Shown here piece after piece: positions 21,301 through 31,140 of a stretch of 64,000 nt of DNA (its first letter is position 1; every line of letters starts with the position of its first letter). Source of the DNA: Azorinus chamasolen (taxonomy: Eukaryota; Mollusca; Bivalvia; Cardiida; Solecurtidae); assembly GCA_963576725.1 (NCBI GenBank), contig OY755244.1, forward strand, positions 35,752,609 to 35,816,608. The letters are read 5' to 3'. The position numbers were made by a program, and so were the translations under genes. A model generated the notes under the pieces. The model ran no database searches. It was not told the DNA's origin and worked only from the letters and a program-made list of their open reading frames with translations.

Positions 21301-24300
21301 GTTTAGTCTCGATATGTCAGATAAAGCAATGTGTTGGTTAAATCAGGTCTCATGTAGGGCCGACATGTGAGTGCTGATGAACGATTTCTAAACCTTAAGA
21401 CCTTACAAGTGATCTCTTACAAAGGCTCTGATGAGGGTTTACATTGCCCATCACTCGTTAGAATTTCGTTTTCTGTAAATCGGAATAAACTAGAACGTGA
21501 TTTGCTGCCATCTTTCCAAGATAAGATCTGATCTGGGTCATCACTGAATTATGTTAAGGTTGGAAATTGTACATTGTCGCTCATAGTACAAACAAGTCAC
21601 AAACTGGATATTGAAATGTAGGGTATGTATAAAACAGCGGAGGTTTTGAATCGACATTTATTATCACTTGCAATATTTATAATGATCACAACAATAATTA
21701 CCTATTATTATGGGTTTACCCAATACCCAAACCTGAGCGTTGCCTGGGTGATTAGACGTTCAGTCAAGCAGGGTGAATGACGAATGTAACATCATTATAC
21801 AATGTTGATAAGCAAGTGTGAAAATACACTACTTTTAATTGCACGGACCACAAAAACTGTCAGATAACAGTCAAGGCATGTTCCTTTGAAGATAGTGTAG
21901 AACCATATAAAAAGTATAGTGAAAGTTTCGGGACCAATAGACAGTGTCAGCTAGGGCAGGTTGGCGGCTAAGCCAGGTGTCAGTTATGCCATGTTATACT
22001 ATATAAGCTGCTAGCATGCAAAGAGCTGAACATGAGCTGTATTGCAAATACAAAAATTTTCATTTCTCAACCAAATTCAATATTGTAATGAACATGCATT
22101 TCTCAACCAAACCCTAGGCTCTAACTAATCTGTAGAATTGTCCCTGAGTGGTCACAATATAGGGTTTGATTGAGAAATGCAGGAGCTATCCTGGGAAAAG
22201 GTGTAACCTTTTACTCCATAAATACACCTTTCAACGCCGCTACAAATAGAGTAGGCCCAGATCAGATGGCTCCTGATCTGTTTGCTTATAGAATGATATA
22301 AATTTGATTCTGCAGTTTCTGCTTCAGCAAAAAATTCATGTACATGTATTAATATGCCATTTTGAAAATTAATCGAAGTAGTATTCACAATGTCATATCT
22401 TTCATGAATATTCACAGAGGAAAGGGTTAAATAAATTAGAAATATAAAATTTCCCCTATTTTCATAGCTATGACATGATTTTTTCCCTCCCTGTTATTTT
22501 GCTAGCCGTCTGATAGTGGGGAGCCCCTTGTAAATCAGCTAGAAAAGAAACTCGAGGTGCTGAAGAGTGACAATGATGACCAGGTGTTGCTGCAGCATGA
22601 AAAGATTCAGGAATTCAACCAGCGAATGTGGGACACACTACACCCAGGTATGGCGAGAGTGACACATGCTTGTGTGACAGAGGTCCAGATAAGATGAGTA
22701 CATGTAATTAAAACATTTTCGAAAATAACTTCTTTATTTCTCAGTTAAACCCTATGTTGTGACCAATCTTCTAGACGATTCTAAACATTGGTCACAACAT
22801 AGGGTTCGTTTAGTGAAAAAGATTATTCTAGTATTTGAGTATGCACCTTTATCTGTTGCTCTGTTATGATATTTGTAAACAGCTTGGATCCAGATGAGAT
22901 GCCGAGTAAAACGGATCCAAACTGTTGGCCACTTAGTTAAAAGTTTTTCGAAAACGAGACCCTTTCCTTCATAGAAATGCATTTTCATGCATTTGCAAAC
23001 AAAGCACACCCAGATCAGACTTCTCCTATAGGAGTGCTCTGATCATGGTCTGCTCAAGACATTATATCAGTCTGATTCTACAGCTTTTGTGAAAGCAATA
23101 AATATTCATGATGTCATTATTTCTTACATAAATTTTGAACTGGAAAAGGGTTAACCATAAACATTGTTTTCACGCATTTGCAAACAGAGTAGACCTAGAT
23201 CAGACGGCTGCTAGAGGAGCCGTCTGATCAGGGTCTACTATGTTTGCTAATAGAATTTCAAAGATCTGTGTCTTTACTTTCTAAAATGGCTACTATATTC
23301 CACCTTCCATAAAGAACTATTTTGTCCATGAATATTCAGTAGGTATTGAAATTCGTAATAAACACAAAACAGGGAATGGGTTAAATGAATCGGAATTTGC
23401 AACCGATAGGAGCCTTATGAAATTATAACAGACATGACTCTACACATTCTACCAATACTGAACAATCCTGTGTAGATAGGACATTATAAAAATTTAGCTA
23501 ATAAAATATTCATAGTATCATTATTTGTTGCATGAATATCCAACACCATTAAATTTTAGGCGCAATGTAAATTCCATCTACTAAGATTGTCGTCTGCTTT
23601 AGGTTTCTTTGATTTTTTAAGAAAAATTTAATCAATTTATCATATCTTTCATGAATATTCACATGTATAAATTTGTATATATATATACTGGTCAGGAGAT
23701 GGTCAAGTAGACAATTCTAAAATGTTCGTTTTTGCTAGTAAATGCTCCTTTTTAGCTCGTCTGTTTCGAAGAAATCACGAGCTATTGTAACCCGGGCATC
23801 GTCGTCGTCGTCCGAAATCTTAACATTCAATTTTTCATTTACAACCTTAATTTTTGGTATGCATGTTCATCTTGACAATGCCGACAGACGAGCGTTTGCA
23901 CCCACTTGCGGTGCTCTTGTTAGTAAATGTATTCAAAGCAGCCTATGAGGGAATGAGTCTAAAAATAGGAGGGAATGGGTCTAAAAAAAGCCTGTGAAGG
24001 AACAAAATATCATTTTAGAAGACTATGACCATACTTATGTTTTGTAGATGAGCCATACACAGCGACCGAGGCTGGTTCCACTCCTATGATGAATGACCAA
24101 GATATTGAGATGATGCAGGAGACGGTCAACACCAAATGTCCATATACTGGTCAGGAGATGGTCAACCCAGTCAGAAACATTCACTGCAACCACAACTATG
24201 ACAAAGATGGCATTATGGAGTATATCAAACTGAGGAAAAAGAAAGCCAAGTATGGAATCGATCTAAACCCTTTTCTTCATATACACATTGTAAATGCCTT

Positions 24301-26144
24301 TACACACATTTGTAAACGGAGAAGACCCAGATCAGATGGCTCCTGTAGGAAGCATTTGATCAGGGTCTACTCTGGTTTCTGAAATGGCTATAATGTTCCA
24401 CCTTCCATATTTCATTGTAACTATTTTGGCCATGAATATTCAGAAGGTATTGAAATTTAGTTTAAATATAGAACAGGGAAAGGGTTAACTCTTTTGCTGT
24501 CTTGAGTGAATTAGTCATAACCTGTGCAAAAAATTTGGATTGAGGTGAGATGCTGTGCAATCAGGATCTAAACTGTTTGACACTGTTTTTTAGGAGAAAT
24601 GGAGTAAAAATTAGCTTTAAAAACGATTTCGGTAGTAAGTTCTGCGCAGCTTTTTGTGCCGAATACTCTCTACAAAGGAAACAACCGGTACCGGTATTCT
24701 TATTGACACTAATTTCGAACGACTTATTTCGACCAACATTTACAAACCTTAAATGTATCAACAATTTCGATTACACAAGAAAATTGCTAAAAGATAATTA
24801 GCTGAACGTATAAAAACTTAAAATCAAACAGGAAAATCCGGTACGGGAGTATAATAAACAAATTGGCACGACGTCATAACAATGTGACGTCAAAAGACGT
24901 TGCCCATTTTGGCGTAATTTTCATGGGAGAGCACCACCACTAGGTGATAAATTGAGTAATTACTTAAAAACGAAGCCTGCAACCCTCATATTTTGGATTT
25001 CATGTTAAGGATACTATAAAGCACAAAATGTGAAATTTTGAAAAACATTCTTGGATAAGTTTCTTAGAAATTTACGAAAATATCACCGATAGCATGATTT
25101 TTGCACTGTCGTATATGTAAAATGCAGGAAGCACGCTTATGTTTGTAACCCCCTCTTTTTCTTTCTTTATTTGAAATCAGCATACAAAATATAAAAAAAT
25201 TGAAAATATTCTTGTAAGGAAACAAACTGTAGAAATTGTCAAATTGACCTTGAATTAACCTTTCTCTGTTGACTATTCATGTATGAAATAATGACATCAT
25301 GAATATTTATTAGCTGATTTTTTTATATTGGCATATGTACACAGGATGTTTTTGTCAGATCTGTTACAATTTCATGAGCAAACTGAACAGACCCTGATCA
25401 GATGGCTCCTAAAAGATATTGGTCTGCTCTGTTTGCAAAGGTATAAAAGAGCATTATTATGAAAGGAACGGTTAACAGACAACACATTTAGTAGACAATT
25501 ATTTTGTGTGCAAATATTCAATATTAAATTTGAACTTTGATGCCTCTGTAAATGTCACTTTTTGAAACCATTTTGATAAATAGAGCATTTGCTCCATTGG
25601 AGCAAATGCTCTATTTATCATAATGGTTTCAAAGCTACACAAGTCTAAACTTTCCATTTGCCCATGTTTGGCTCCCTGCTTTTATCATTCTGTTTAAAAA
25701 ATGAAATGAAACAACTGTGTTTCGAGACTAAATCTTCCCCCCCCCCCCCCCATAAATATGCCTTTTAACCCTATTGCAAACAGAGCAGACCCAGATCAGA
25801 AGGCCCCTGTAGGAGCTGTCTGATCACTGTCAGCTCTGTTTGCTTCTGATATGATATAGATCCAATTCTACAGTTTCTGTTGTTGAAAAAAATAATCTAT
25901 GTTCATATTCCATTATAGAAATTCATCTAATTAATATTCATGATGTCATTATTTCCTACATGAATATTCATGGAGTAAAGGGTTAATGTTATACCAGTCC
26001 CATAATTATTTTTTCTATTGAAGGTGTCCAATCGGAGGCTGCTCCAACGAGAATCCCATTGTGCTATCTGACCTAGAAGATAACAAAGAACTGAAAAGAC
26101 ACATTGACAGGATGCACAGAAATGCCAAGAAAAACAAGAAATGA
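18221..26144 (+). CDS. NSMCE2: NSMCE2/MMS21 SUMO E3 ligase (SMC5/6 complex)
   Basis: Five coding exons (18221-18341, 19492-19601, 22506-22647, 24048-24249, 26024-26144) join in frame to a 231-residue protein; the human protein is a little longer. Every junction has GT/AG sites and compatible phases (1, 0, 1, 2). The N-terminal half (to about residue 120) is Glu/Lys/Gln-rich and helical, as expected for the arm that binds SMC5. The C-terminal SP-RING starts at K154-CPYTGQEM. Its zinc ligands are visible as C171-N-H173 and C193-PIGG-C198. Family role: transfers SUMO within the SMC5/6 complex during DNA repair. An acceptor-like TTAG at 18182-18185 suggests a spliced 5'UTR. Introns carry MITEs, a large foldback and pearl-like pieces, but no exon is interrupted. 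Confidence 0.93.
18361..18631 (+). mobile_element. Type 2 TTAA-MITE in NSMCE2 intron 1, with mini-insertion
   Basis: TTAA 18361-18364 and 18628-18631. It starts 20 bp after the exon 1 boundary. The right hairpin arm is split by a 36-bp palindromic insert (18472-18507). Confidence 0.88.
18472..18507. mobile_element. 36-bp palindromic insert with 6-bp duplication
   Basis: AAAGACCTATGATA ... TATCATAGGTCTTT flanked by ATTTAT at 18466-18471 and 18508-18513. Removing the insert and one ATTTAT restores the normal type 2 arm. Confidence 0.75.
18632..19251 (+). other. NSMCE2 intron 1, unassigned part
   Basis: Only a small type 1 remnant near 18650. The remainder (including CG-containing 18880-19030) is not recognised. 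Confidence 0.35.
19252..19425. mobile_element. Palindromic MITE (family H7), right arm partly deleted
   Basis: CTTCTTTATTTCTCCACCAA ... TTGGTGGAGAAATGAAGAAG. The left arm keeps CCTATGTTGTGACCACTC, but its partner is deleted. Fuller copies: 22683-22863, 35395-35510, 58528-58699. Confidence 0.75.
19492..19601 (+). CDS. NSMCE2: NSMCE2 coding exon 2
   Basis: Acceptor TTTTCAG, donor CAA|GTAAGG, 110 nt. Encodes a charged helical segment (QFRKMMVDFVKMEQEIKQL). Confidence 0.9.
19640..19870. other. NSMCE2 intron 2 repeat-like sequence
   Basis: GGGGTGCAACGATGG at 19646 resembles a DNA-transposon end, but no partner was found. From about 19840, CTAACTGTAGATCCATATCT is the left part of a type 1b MITE that continues at 20871. 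Confidence 0.4.
19879..20862. mobile_element. 984-bp foldback element with 8-bp duplication
   Basis: Flanked by ATTATACC (19871-19878, 20863-20870). Ends ACAGGGGTCTGGACCGCTTC / GAAGCGGTCCAGACCCCTGT. Long imperfect arms of about 390 bp run inward to about 20265 and 20470, leaving a loop of about 200 bp that still pairs in part. The 8-bp duplication and CAGGGG end suggest hAT ancestry (inference). Inserted in a type 1b MITE. Confidence 0.82.
20871..20983 (-). mobile_element. Type 1b TTAA-MITE, right portion
   Basis: Hairpin GCAAACAGAGCAGACCCTGA (20876) to GTTTGC (20942), then a TTAA at 20979-20982. The left portion lies before 19871, split by the foldback. Confidence 0.75.
21031..21275 (-). 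mobile_element. Type 1a TTAA-MITE in NSMCE2 intron 2
   Basis: Left TTAA 21031-21034; right site decayed to GATAAC. Hairpin 21171-21238, apex CTCCTATAGGAG. Confidence 0.85.
21276..22083 (+). other. NSMCE2 intron 2, unassigned 0.8 kb
   Basis: No ORF of note and no recognised repeat. Contains a CAGTTATGCCATG/AGCTAGGGCAGG stretch of unknown nature. Confidence 0.3.
22084..22190. mobile_element. H7-related palindromic MITE, diverged
   Basis: TGCATTTCTCAACCAAACCCTA mirrored by TAGGGTTTGATTGAGAAATGCA (written in part), with a decayed inner arm. Confidence 0.65.
22202..22430 (+). mobile_element. Type 1b TTAA-MITE, apex deleted
   Basis: CAAATAGAGTAGGCCCAGAT ... CTCCTGATCTGTTTGC: the hairpin centre is collapsed. 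Right TTAA 22427-22430. Confidence 0.72.
22506..22647 (+). CDS. NSMCE2: NSMCE2 coding exon 3
   Basis: Acceptor GCTAG, donor G|GTATGG, 142 nt. Encodes the linker between the SMC5-binding helices and the SP-RING, including QRMWDTLHP. Confidence 0.9.
22683..22863. mobile_element. Palindromic MITE (family H7) in NSMCE2 intron 3
   Basis: CCCTATGTTGTGACCAATCT / ATTGGTCACAACATAGGG arms. It starts 35 bp after exon 3. Confidence 0.78.
22868..22936. repeat. Type 3 hairpin remnant
   Basis: AACAGCTTGGATCCAGATGA ... GGATCCAAACTGTTGG with most of the apex lost. Confidence 0.6.
22957..23154 (+). mobile_element. Type 1b TTAA-MITE
   Basis: Hairpin begins at 22996, diverged. Right TTAA 23151-23154 is shared with the next element. 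Confidence 0.7.
23151..23384 (+). mobile_element. Type 1a TTAA-MITE, complete
   Basis: TTAA 23151-23154 (shared) and 23381-23384. Hairpin 23180-23247. Confidence 0.85.
23712..23958 (+). mobile_element. Type 2 TTAA-MITE fragment carrying a pearl-like insert
   Basis: The tail AATGCTCCTTTTT is broken by an insert (about 23752-23921) and resumes as TAGTAAATGTATTCAAAG...GCCTATGAGGGAATG. The insert begins AGCTCGTCTG and ends GCTCTTGTT. Confidence 0.6.
24048..24249 (+). CDS. NSMCE2: NSMCE2 coding exon 4 (SP-RING core)
   Basis: Acceptor TTTGTAG, donor AA|GTATGG, 202 nt. Carries CPYTGQEMVNP and the first zinc pair (C-N-H), ending in the basic KLRKKKA run. Confidence 0.92.
24263..24488 (+). mobile_element. 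Type 1a TTAA-MITE 14 bp after an exon boundary
   Basis: Left site decayed (TAAA), right TTAA 24485-24488. Hairpin about 24310-24378, diverged. It begins 14 bp into NSMCE2 intron 4. Confidence 0.75.
24485..24590 (+). mobile_element. Type 3 TTAA-MITE, decayed left part
   Basis: Shares TTAA 24485-24488; TTTTGCTGTCTTGAG then a weak TTTGGATTGAGGTGAGATGC hairpin. Confidence 0.55.
24591..25254 (+). other. NSMCE2 intron 4, unassigned
   Basis: No recognised repeat or gene. Short ORFs on both strands here overlap each other and lack domain features. Confidence 0.35.
25255..25475 (-). mobile_element. Type 1b TTAA-MITE, apex deleted
   Basis: TTAA at both ends; the hairpin right arm is shortened (AAAAGATATTGGTCTGCTC). 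Confidence 0.78.
25535..25661 (+). mobile_element. Type 2 TTAA-MITE, truncated
   Basis: Hairpin 25564-25630 is nearly perfect (apex CTCCATTGGAG). Both outer ends are missing. Confidence 0.75.
25752..25986 (+). mobile_element. Type 1b TTAA-MITE next to C15 run
   Basis: Left end replaced by a C tract (25737-25751). Hairpin from 25777, right TTAA 25983-25986, only 38 bp before the exon 5 acceptor. Confidence 0.78.
26024..26144 (+). CDS. NSMCE2: NSMCE2 coding exon 5
   Basis: Acceptor TTGAAG, stop TGA 26142-26144. Supplies the second zinc pair CPIGGC and a basic C-terminus (RMHRNAKKNKK). Confidence 0.92.
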
Positions 26145-26151
26145 TATGAAC

Positions 26152-26157
26152 AATAAA
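26152..26157 (+). terminator. NSMCE2 polyadenylation signal
   Basis: Canonical AATAAA 8 bp after the stop codon, implying a very short 3'UTR. Confidence 0.6.
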
Positions 26158-26192
26158 TATTTGACATTGACTGTGATTGAATGTGTAGAAGA

Positions 26193-26423
26193 TTAACCCT
26201 TTCCTCCATAAATACGCCTTTCTACACCTCTGTAATAGTCACTTCTTGAAGCCATTGTGATAAATAGAGCATTTGCTCCTGTAGGAGCAAATGCTCTATT
26301 TATCACAATGGTTTTAAACTACAAATTTCTAAAAAAAAATCCTTTTCTCTAGTTAATGCTCCTTTTCGGTAGATTTATTCAAAGTGGTTGGATCTAAAAA
26401 TAGCCTATGGAGGAAAGGGTTAA
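26193..26423 (+). mobile_element. Type 2 TTAA-MITE, complete
   Basis: TTAA at both ends; hairpin 26248-26315, apex CTCCTGTAGGAG. Lies 49 bp past the NSMCE2 stop. Confidence 0.88.
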
Positions 26424-26660
26424 GGTTAAATTAACTCTTATCCTGCTAACCCAAACATGATTCCCAAATAGTTGGATCTTAAAATGGCCTGTGGACGAAT
26501 GGGTTAAGGTTAAATCTCGTCCCACTAACCAGAACATGATTCACATTTGCAAATAGTTTGGATCCAGATGAGATGCCAAATTCCTGGGAGTCTCATCAGG
26601 ATCAAAGCTGTTTGACACTAGCTCAATAATTTCTCAAAGCTGATCGAGTCGAAAAAATTG
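26424..26660 (+). mobile_element. Type 2 tail piece and type 3 MITE
   Basis: TGGATCTTAAAATGGCCTGTGG then GAATGGG and TTAA (type 2 end, to about 26505). A type 3 element with hairpin 26545-26611 follows. Confidence 0.6.
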
Positions 26661-26782
26661 CCCCAGATTTGATTTTGAGCAAATCTTGACATTTGCAATG
26701 GGGTATGAATTAATACGCTCCAATCAGAGCTTCAGATAAATAGGAGCTGATCTTAGTATTCTCTGTTGGCAAAAGTCTTCAC

Positions 26783-27041
26783 CTTTTCCCTCATATAAAC
26801 GCATTTTCACGCATTTGCAAACAGAGTAGACCCTTATCAGATGGATCCTATAGGAGCCAACTGATCAGGGTCTGCTCTGTTTTAAATGGAATTTGAAAGA
26901 TTGTTTCTTAACTTTCTAAAATGGCTCCAATTTTCCACTTTCAGTATTTCATTATAACTAGTTTGTCCATGAATATTCAGTAGGTATTTAAATTTGGAAT
27001 AAACATAGAACACTAGTAACATAGAACAGGGATAGTGTTAA
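26783..27041 (+). mobile_element. Type 1a TTAA-MITE
   Basis: Hairpin from 26817; right TTAA 27038-27041. A short internal duplication of ACATAGAACA precedes the end. Between 26690 and 26782, and again at 27042-27160, lies another diverged hairpin-like pair with CAGAGCTTTAGATAAATAGG. Confidence 0.75.
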
Positions 27042-27174
27042 TAAGCTTCAATCAGAGCTTTAGATAAATAGGAGCACTTAGGCTATCCTACTGGAGTTGA
27101 TCTTAGTCTTCTCTGTTGGCAAAGGTGTCCAAAAGTGTTTCTATACATGAAAGGCTTAAGCAACAACCTTCTTT

Positions 27175-27372
27175 ATCCCATTCACCTGTTGATGCCTCTG
27201 TAAAAGTGATTTATTGAAACCATTGTGATAAATAGAGCATTTGCTCCATACAATGATTTCAAAACTACACATTTAAAAATTTCCTTTTTTCTAGTAAATG
27301 TTCATTTTCAATAAATTAATTCAAAGAGGTTAGGTCTAAAAATAGCCTATGAGTATGAGGTAATGGGCTAAA
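27175..27372 (+). mobile_element. Type 2 TTAA-MITE, right arm deleted
   Basis: TTTGCTCCATACAATGATTT shows loss of the right arm; ends decayed. Confidence 0.7.
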
Positions 27373-27402
27373 GACATCTATGCATATTCACAAAGTGGTC
27401 GC

Positions 27403-27618
27403 TTAACCCATTACCTCATATGCTATTTTTAGATCCAACAACTTTGAATAAATCTAACGAAAAGGAACATTAACTAGAGAAAAGGACAATTTAGAATTCT
27501 GTAGTTTGAAACCATTGGGATAAATAGAGCATTTGCTCCTATAGAGCAAATACTCAATTTATCACAATGGTTTCAATAGGTGACTTTGCAGAGGCGTCAG
27601 TATTAGGGAATGGGTTAA
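27403..27618 (-). mobile_element. Type 2 TTAA-MITE, complete
   Basis: TTAA at both ends; hairpin 27508-27574. Confidence 0.85.
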
Positions 27619-27724
27619 AAGGCATTTTACTGTAGCAGTTGTTCTATCATACTTTTTTAACCCTTTCCATGCAGAAATTTCACAGTGGAATAATGCACCA
27701 GTGATTATTCTCAGTATGGAATGC

Positions 27725-27981
27725 TTAACCCTTTACTCCATGAATATTTATGTAAGAAATAATGACATAATGAATATTAATTCAATTAATTTTCAAAATG
27801 GCGTATTAACACATGAAAATTTTGCAAACTCAGAAATTATAGAATCATATCTATATTATTTTTATAAACAAACCGAGCAGACCCTGATCAGAGGGCTCCT
27901 GTTGGAGGCGTCTGATCTGGGTCTATTCTGTTTGCAAAGGCATAGAAACTAGAAAGGCGTATTTATTGAGTAAAGGGTTAA
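27725..27981 (-). mobile_element. Type 1b TTAA-MITE, complete
   Basis: TTAA at both ends; hairpin 27868-27935. A 1b fragment (28002-28125) follows. Confidence 0.82.
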
Positions 27982-28126
27982 ATTTGCTAGAGCATTTTGA
28001 ATGATTAACAGTGCAGACCCTGATCAGAGGGCTTCAGAACTTCCTGTGTTTATATGTCATTATACAAGTTTATCTAATTGATATTCACGATGTAATTATT
28101 ATAAATATTCATAAAGATAAGGGTTA

Positions 28127-28455
28127 CATTTCACTGTTGAATATTCATCTAGGAAATAATGTCATCATGAATATTTATAAGGTAAATGTACACATGAATT
28201 TTTGCTATTGGAAGAACCTGTATAATCAAATCTATTATAATTCTATATTAACCCATTCCCTATAGGATTAAATGCTCTATTTATCACAATGGTTTCAAAC
28301 TACAAAATTCTAAAAACTTTCGTTTATTTAGATAATGCTTCTTTTCGGTAGATTTATTCAAATAGGTTGTATCTAAAAACAGCCTATTAGGGAGCCATCT
28401 GATGTGGGTCAACTCTGTAAAGGCATGAGAATGCGTTCATGAGGGAAAGGGTTAA
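28127..28455 (-). mobile_element. Type 1b TTAA-MITE interrupted by a type 2 remnant
   Basis: A 1b tail (TGAATATTCATCTAGGAAATA) leads to a type 2 remnant at 28249-28393, then the 1 right arm TCTGATGTGGGTCAACTCTG and TTAA 28452-28455. Confidence 0.65.
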
Positions 28456-28485
28456 ACACTATGAACCAAATAATAATGACCTTCA

Positions 28486-28650
28486 CATGAGCTTTCCCTC
28501 ATATGAAAATACATCTTCACACATTTGCAAACAGAGAAGACCCAGGTCAAACAGCTCTTCGCGCACTCTGATTAGGGTCTGCTCCATTTACTTATGGAGA
28601 TTTATAGATCTGATTATGCAATTTCCATGACCGTGAAAAAATTCCCTTTT
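28486..28650 (+). mobile_element. Type 1 TTAA-MITE split by a pearl-like element
   Basis: Hairpin from 28526. The element breaks at 28651, where the pearl-like repeat starts, and resumes at about 30118-30200 ending GGAAAGGA and TTAA. Confidence 0.65.
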
Positions 28651-30117
28651 TAGCTCACCAGAGCACAAAGTGCTCAGGGTGAGCTTTTGTGATCGCCTGA
28701 TGTCCGTCGTCCGTCGTCCCGCGTCAACAATTTGAACCTTTAAAAATCTTCTCTTCTGAATCTACAGGGTTCTCAGCTTTCATCTTTGGTACATAGCATC
28801 ACCTATAGGTCCTCTACAAAAGTTATATAAATAATGCCCCTGGCGTCAAAATTGGCCCCGCCCCAGGGGTTGGAAGTTTTCAATAGAAACATATAGTAAA
28901 ACTTTGAAAATCTTCTCCTCTGAAACTGAAAGGCTCTCATCTTTCATATTTGGCACAGAGCATCATGTTCAGGTCCTCTACAAAAGTTATATAAATTATG
29001 TCCCTGGGGTCAAAGTTGGCCCCGCCCCAGGGGTGGGCAGTTTTCAATGGAAACAAATAGTGAAATCTTTGAAAATCTTCTCCTCTGAAACTGGAAGGCT
29101 CTCAGCTTTCATATTTGGCACAGAGCATCATGTTCAGGTCCTCTACAAAAGTATATAAATTATGTCCCTGGGGTCAAAATTGGCCCCGCTCCAGGGGTGG
29201 GAAGTTTTCAATAGAAACAAATAGTGAAATCTTTGAAAATCTTCTCCTCTGAAACTGGAAGGCACTCAGCTTTCATATTTGGCACAGAGCATCATGTTCA
29301 GGTCCTCTACAAAAGTTATATAAATTATGGCCCTGGGGTCAAAATTGGCCCCACCCCAGGGGTGGGCTGTTTTCAATGGAAACAAATAGTGAAATCTTTG
29401 AAAATCTTCTCCTCTGAAACCGGAAGGCTCTCAGCTTGCATATTTGGCACAGAGCATCATGTTCAGGTCCTCTACAAAAGTTATATAAATTATGGCCCTG
29501 GGGTCAAAATTGGCCTGCCCCAGGGGTGGGAAGTTTTCAATAGTAACATATAGTGAAATCTTTGAAAATCTTCTCCTCTGAAACTGGAAGGTTCTCAGAT
29601 TTCATATTTGGCACATAGCATCATGTTCAGGTGCTCTACAAAAGTTATATAATGTATGGCCCCAGGGTCAAAATTGGCCCTGCCCCAGGGGTGGGCAGTT
29701 TTCAATAGAAACAAATAGTGAAATCTTTGAAAATCTTCTCCTCTGAAACTGGAAGGTGCTCAGCTTTCATATTTGGCATAGAGCATCATGTTCAGGTCCT
29801 CTGCAAGAGTTATACTAATTATGTCCCTGGGGTCAAAATTGGCTCCGCCCCGGGGGTGGGTAGTTTTCAGTAGAAACATATAGTGAAAACTTTGAAAATC
29901 TTCTCCTCTGAAACTGGAAGGCTCTCAGCTTTCATATTTGGATCATAGCATCTTGTTCAAGTCCTCTACAAAAGTTGTATAAATTATGTCCCTGGAGTCA
30001 AAATTGGCCCGCCCCAGGGCCGGCTAGTTTTCTATAAAAACATATAGTGAAAACTTTGAAAATCTTCTCCTCTGATTGTCTGGTGAGCGATTCAGGGCCA
30101 TTCTGGCCCTCTTGTTA
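28651..30117 (+). repeat. Pearl/CvA-like element PL1 with eight ~165-bp units
   Basis: Starts TTTTTAGCTCACCAGAGCAC, then a GTCCGTCGTCCGTCG stretch. Tandem units then start at 28747, 28911, 29076, 29240, 29405, 29569, 29734 and 29899, with a ninth start at 30063 (period 164-165). It ends GTCTGGTGAGCGATTC ... CCCTCTTGTT. The start GCTCACCAGA and near-end TCTGGTGAGC form a 10-bp inverted repeat. Open frames through the units are by-products of a period divisible by or near a multiple of 3. Confidence 0.85.
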
Positions 30118-30252
30118 CATGTTCCATTTTATTGATCCTGCTCATGAATATTTTTGAGGTGAGAAATCTTGAATAAATATTCAAACGGGGAAAGGATTAA
30201 CAGTTTGTATCCAGATCCACATCACATCAGGGTGTTTGGCACTCTTTTTCTT

Positions 30253-30481
30253 TTAACCCTTTTCTCCATAGATACACCTTTCTACGACTCTGTAATAACC
30301 ATTTCTTGAAACCATTGTGATAAATAGAACATTTCTTCCTATAGGAGCAAATGCTCCATATACCACAATGGTTTCAAACTACAAAATTCTAAAACTTTAC
30401 TTTTTTCTAGTAATTGCTCCTTTTGGGTAGATTCATTCAAAGAGGTTGGGTCTAAAACTAGCCTATGGAGGAAAGGGTTAA
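30253..30481 (+). mobile_element. Type 2 TTAA-MITE, complete
   Basis: TTAA at both ends; hairpin 30308-30375 with several mismatches. Confidence 0.85.
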
Positions 30482-30503
30482 ACAAATGGAAGATAAATGT
30501 GCT

Positions 30504-30710
30504 TTAACCCTTTACTCATGTGGGAAATACATATGTCGAGAATATTATATTATAATGACACATGAACATAAAAATTGTTGGCCATGGCAAAAACCGTAGA
30601 ATATCTTTATTTCATAAGCAAACAGAGAAGACCCTGATCGGAATGCCCCTAAAGGAGCTATCTGATCTGGGCCTACTCTGTTTGCAAAGGTTTTTTTTTT
30701 AAAGGGTTAA
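30504..30710 (-). mobile_element. Type 1b TTAA-MITE
   Basis: TTAA at both ends; hairpin 30618-30685. A T10 run replaces part of the short side. Confidence 0.8.
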
Positions 30711-30753
30711 GAATTATAGGAGAGATCAATTTTGCAGACCAGTGTTGTAAATT

Positions 30754-30967
30754 TTAACCTTTTACCTGTCCAATAAATATTCATGTGAGAGACATCATGA
30801 TTACCGGTATTTATTATTTGATTTTTTTAATTGTATGTGAATGCAGTTTTGAAAATCGTCAGGAATGAAGATTCAGATCTGTAAAATTCCATTATAAAGC
30901 ATCCACAGGCTCCATCTTATATAGGTCTACTCGGTTTGCAAAGGTGTCTCAATGAGGTAAAGTGTTC
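30754..30967 (-). mobile_element. Type 1b TTAA-MITE, left arm deleted
   Basis: Tail present; the hairpin is reduced to GGCTCCATCTTATATAGGTC. Ends decayed. Confidence 0.6.
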
Positions 30968-31038
30968 AACAGTTTTGGTTTCCAATAAGATCATTATTAG
31001 ATGTCAGTTTATCTTGCATTCTTTGATGGGTTGTAGTT

Positions 31039-31140
31039 ACAGTAAAACCTCTCTAAACTAGACATTCAATTTAGTATAAATATTGGTCTTAAAGATAGGT
31101 GGCAGCTTAATGCAGGATGAAAGTCATGCAGAAAGCTCCT
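31039..31140. mobile_element. Pogo-like MITE (family E), left half
   Basis: TACAGTAAAACCTCTCTAAA to GCAGAAAGCTCCT, stopping exactly at the hairpin apex. Confidence 0.7.

Noticed and set aside
23742..23948. 68-residue ORF
   Set aside because: Lies across a pearl-like insertion inside a type 2 MITE in an NSMCE2 intron.
24086..24382. 98-residue ORF as a separate small RING protein
   Set aside because: It is NSMCE2 exon 4 read into the intron and a MITE; zinc ligands C193 and C198 come from exon 5.
24550..24801. Overlapping ORFs on both strands (83 and 67 residues)
   Set aside because: No recognisable domain, intronic position, and mutual overlap suggest chance.
28904..29553. Two ORFs with repeated KIFSSETGR and YKSYINYGPGVK segments
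   Set aside because: They translate the ~165-bp tandem units; frames break with 164-bp units and have no start context.
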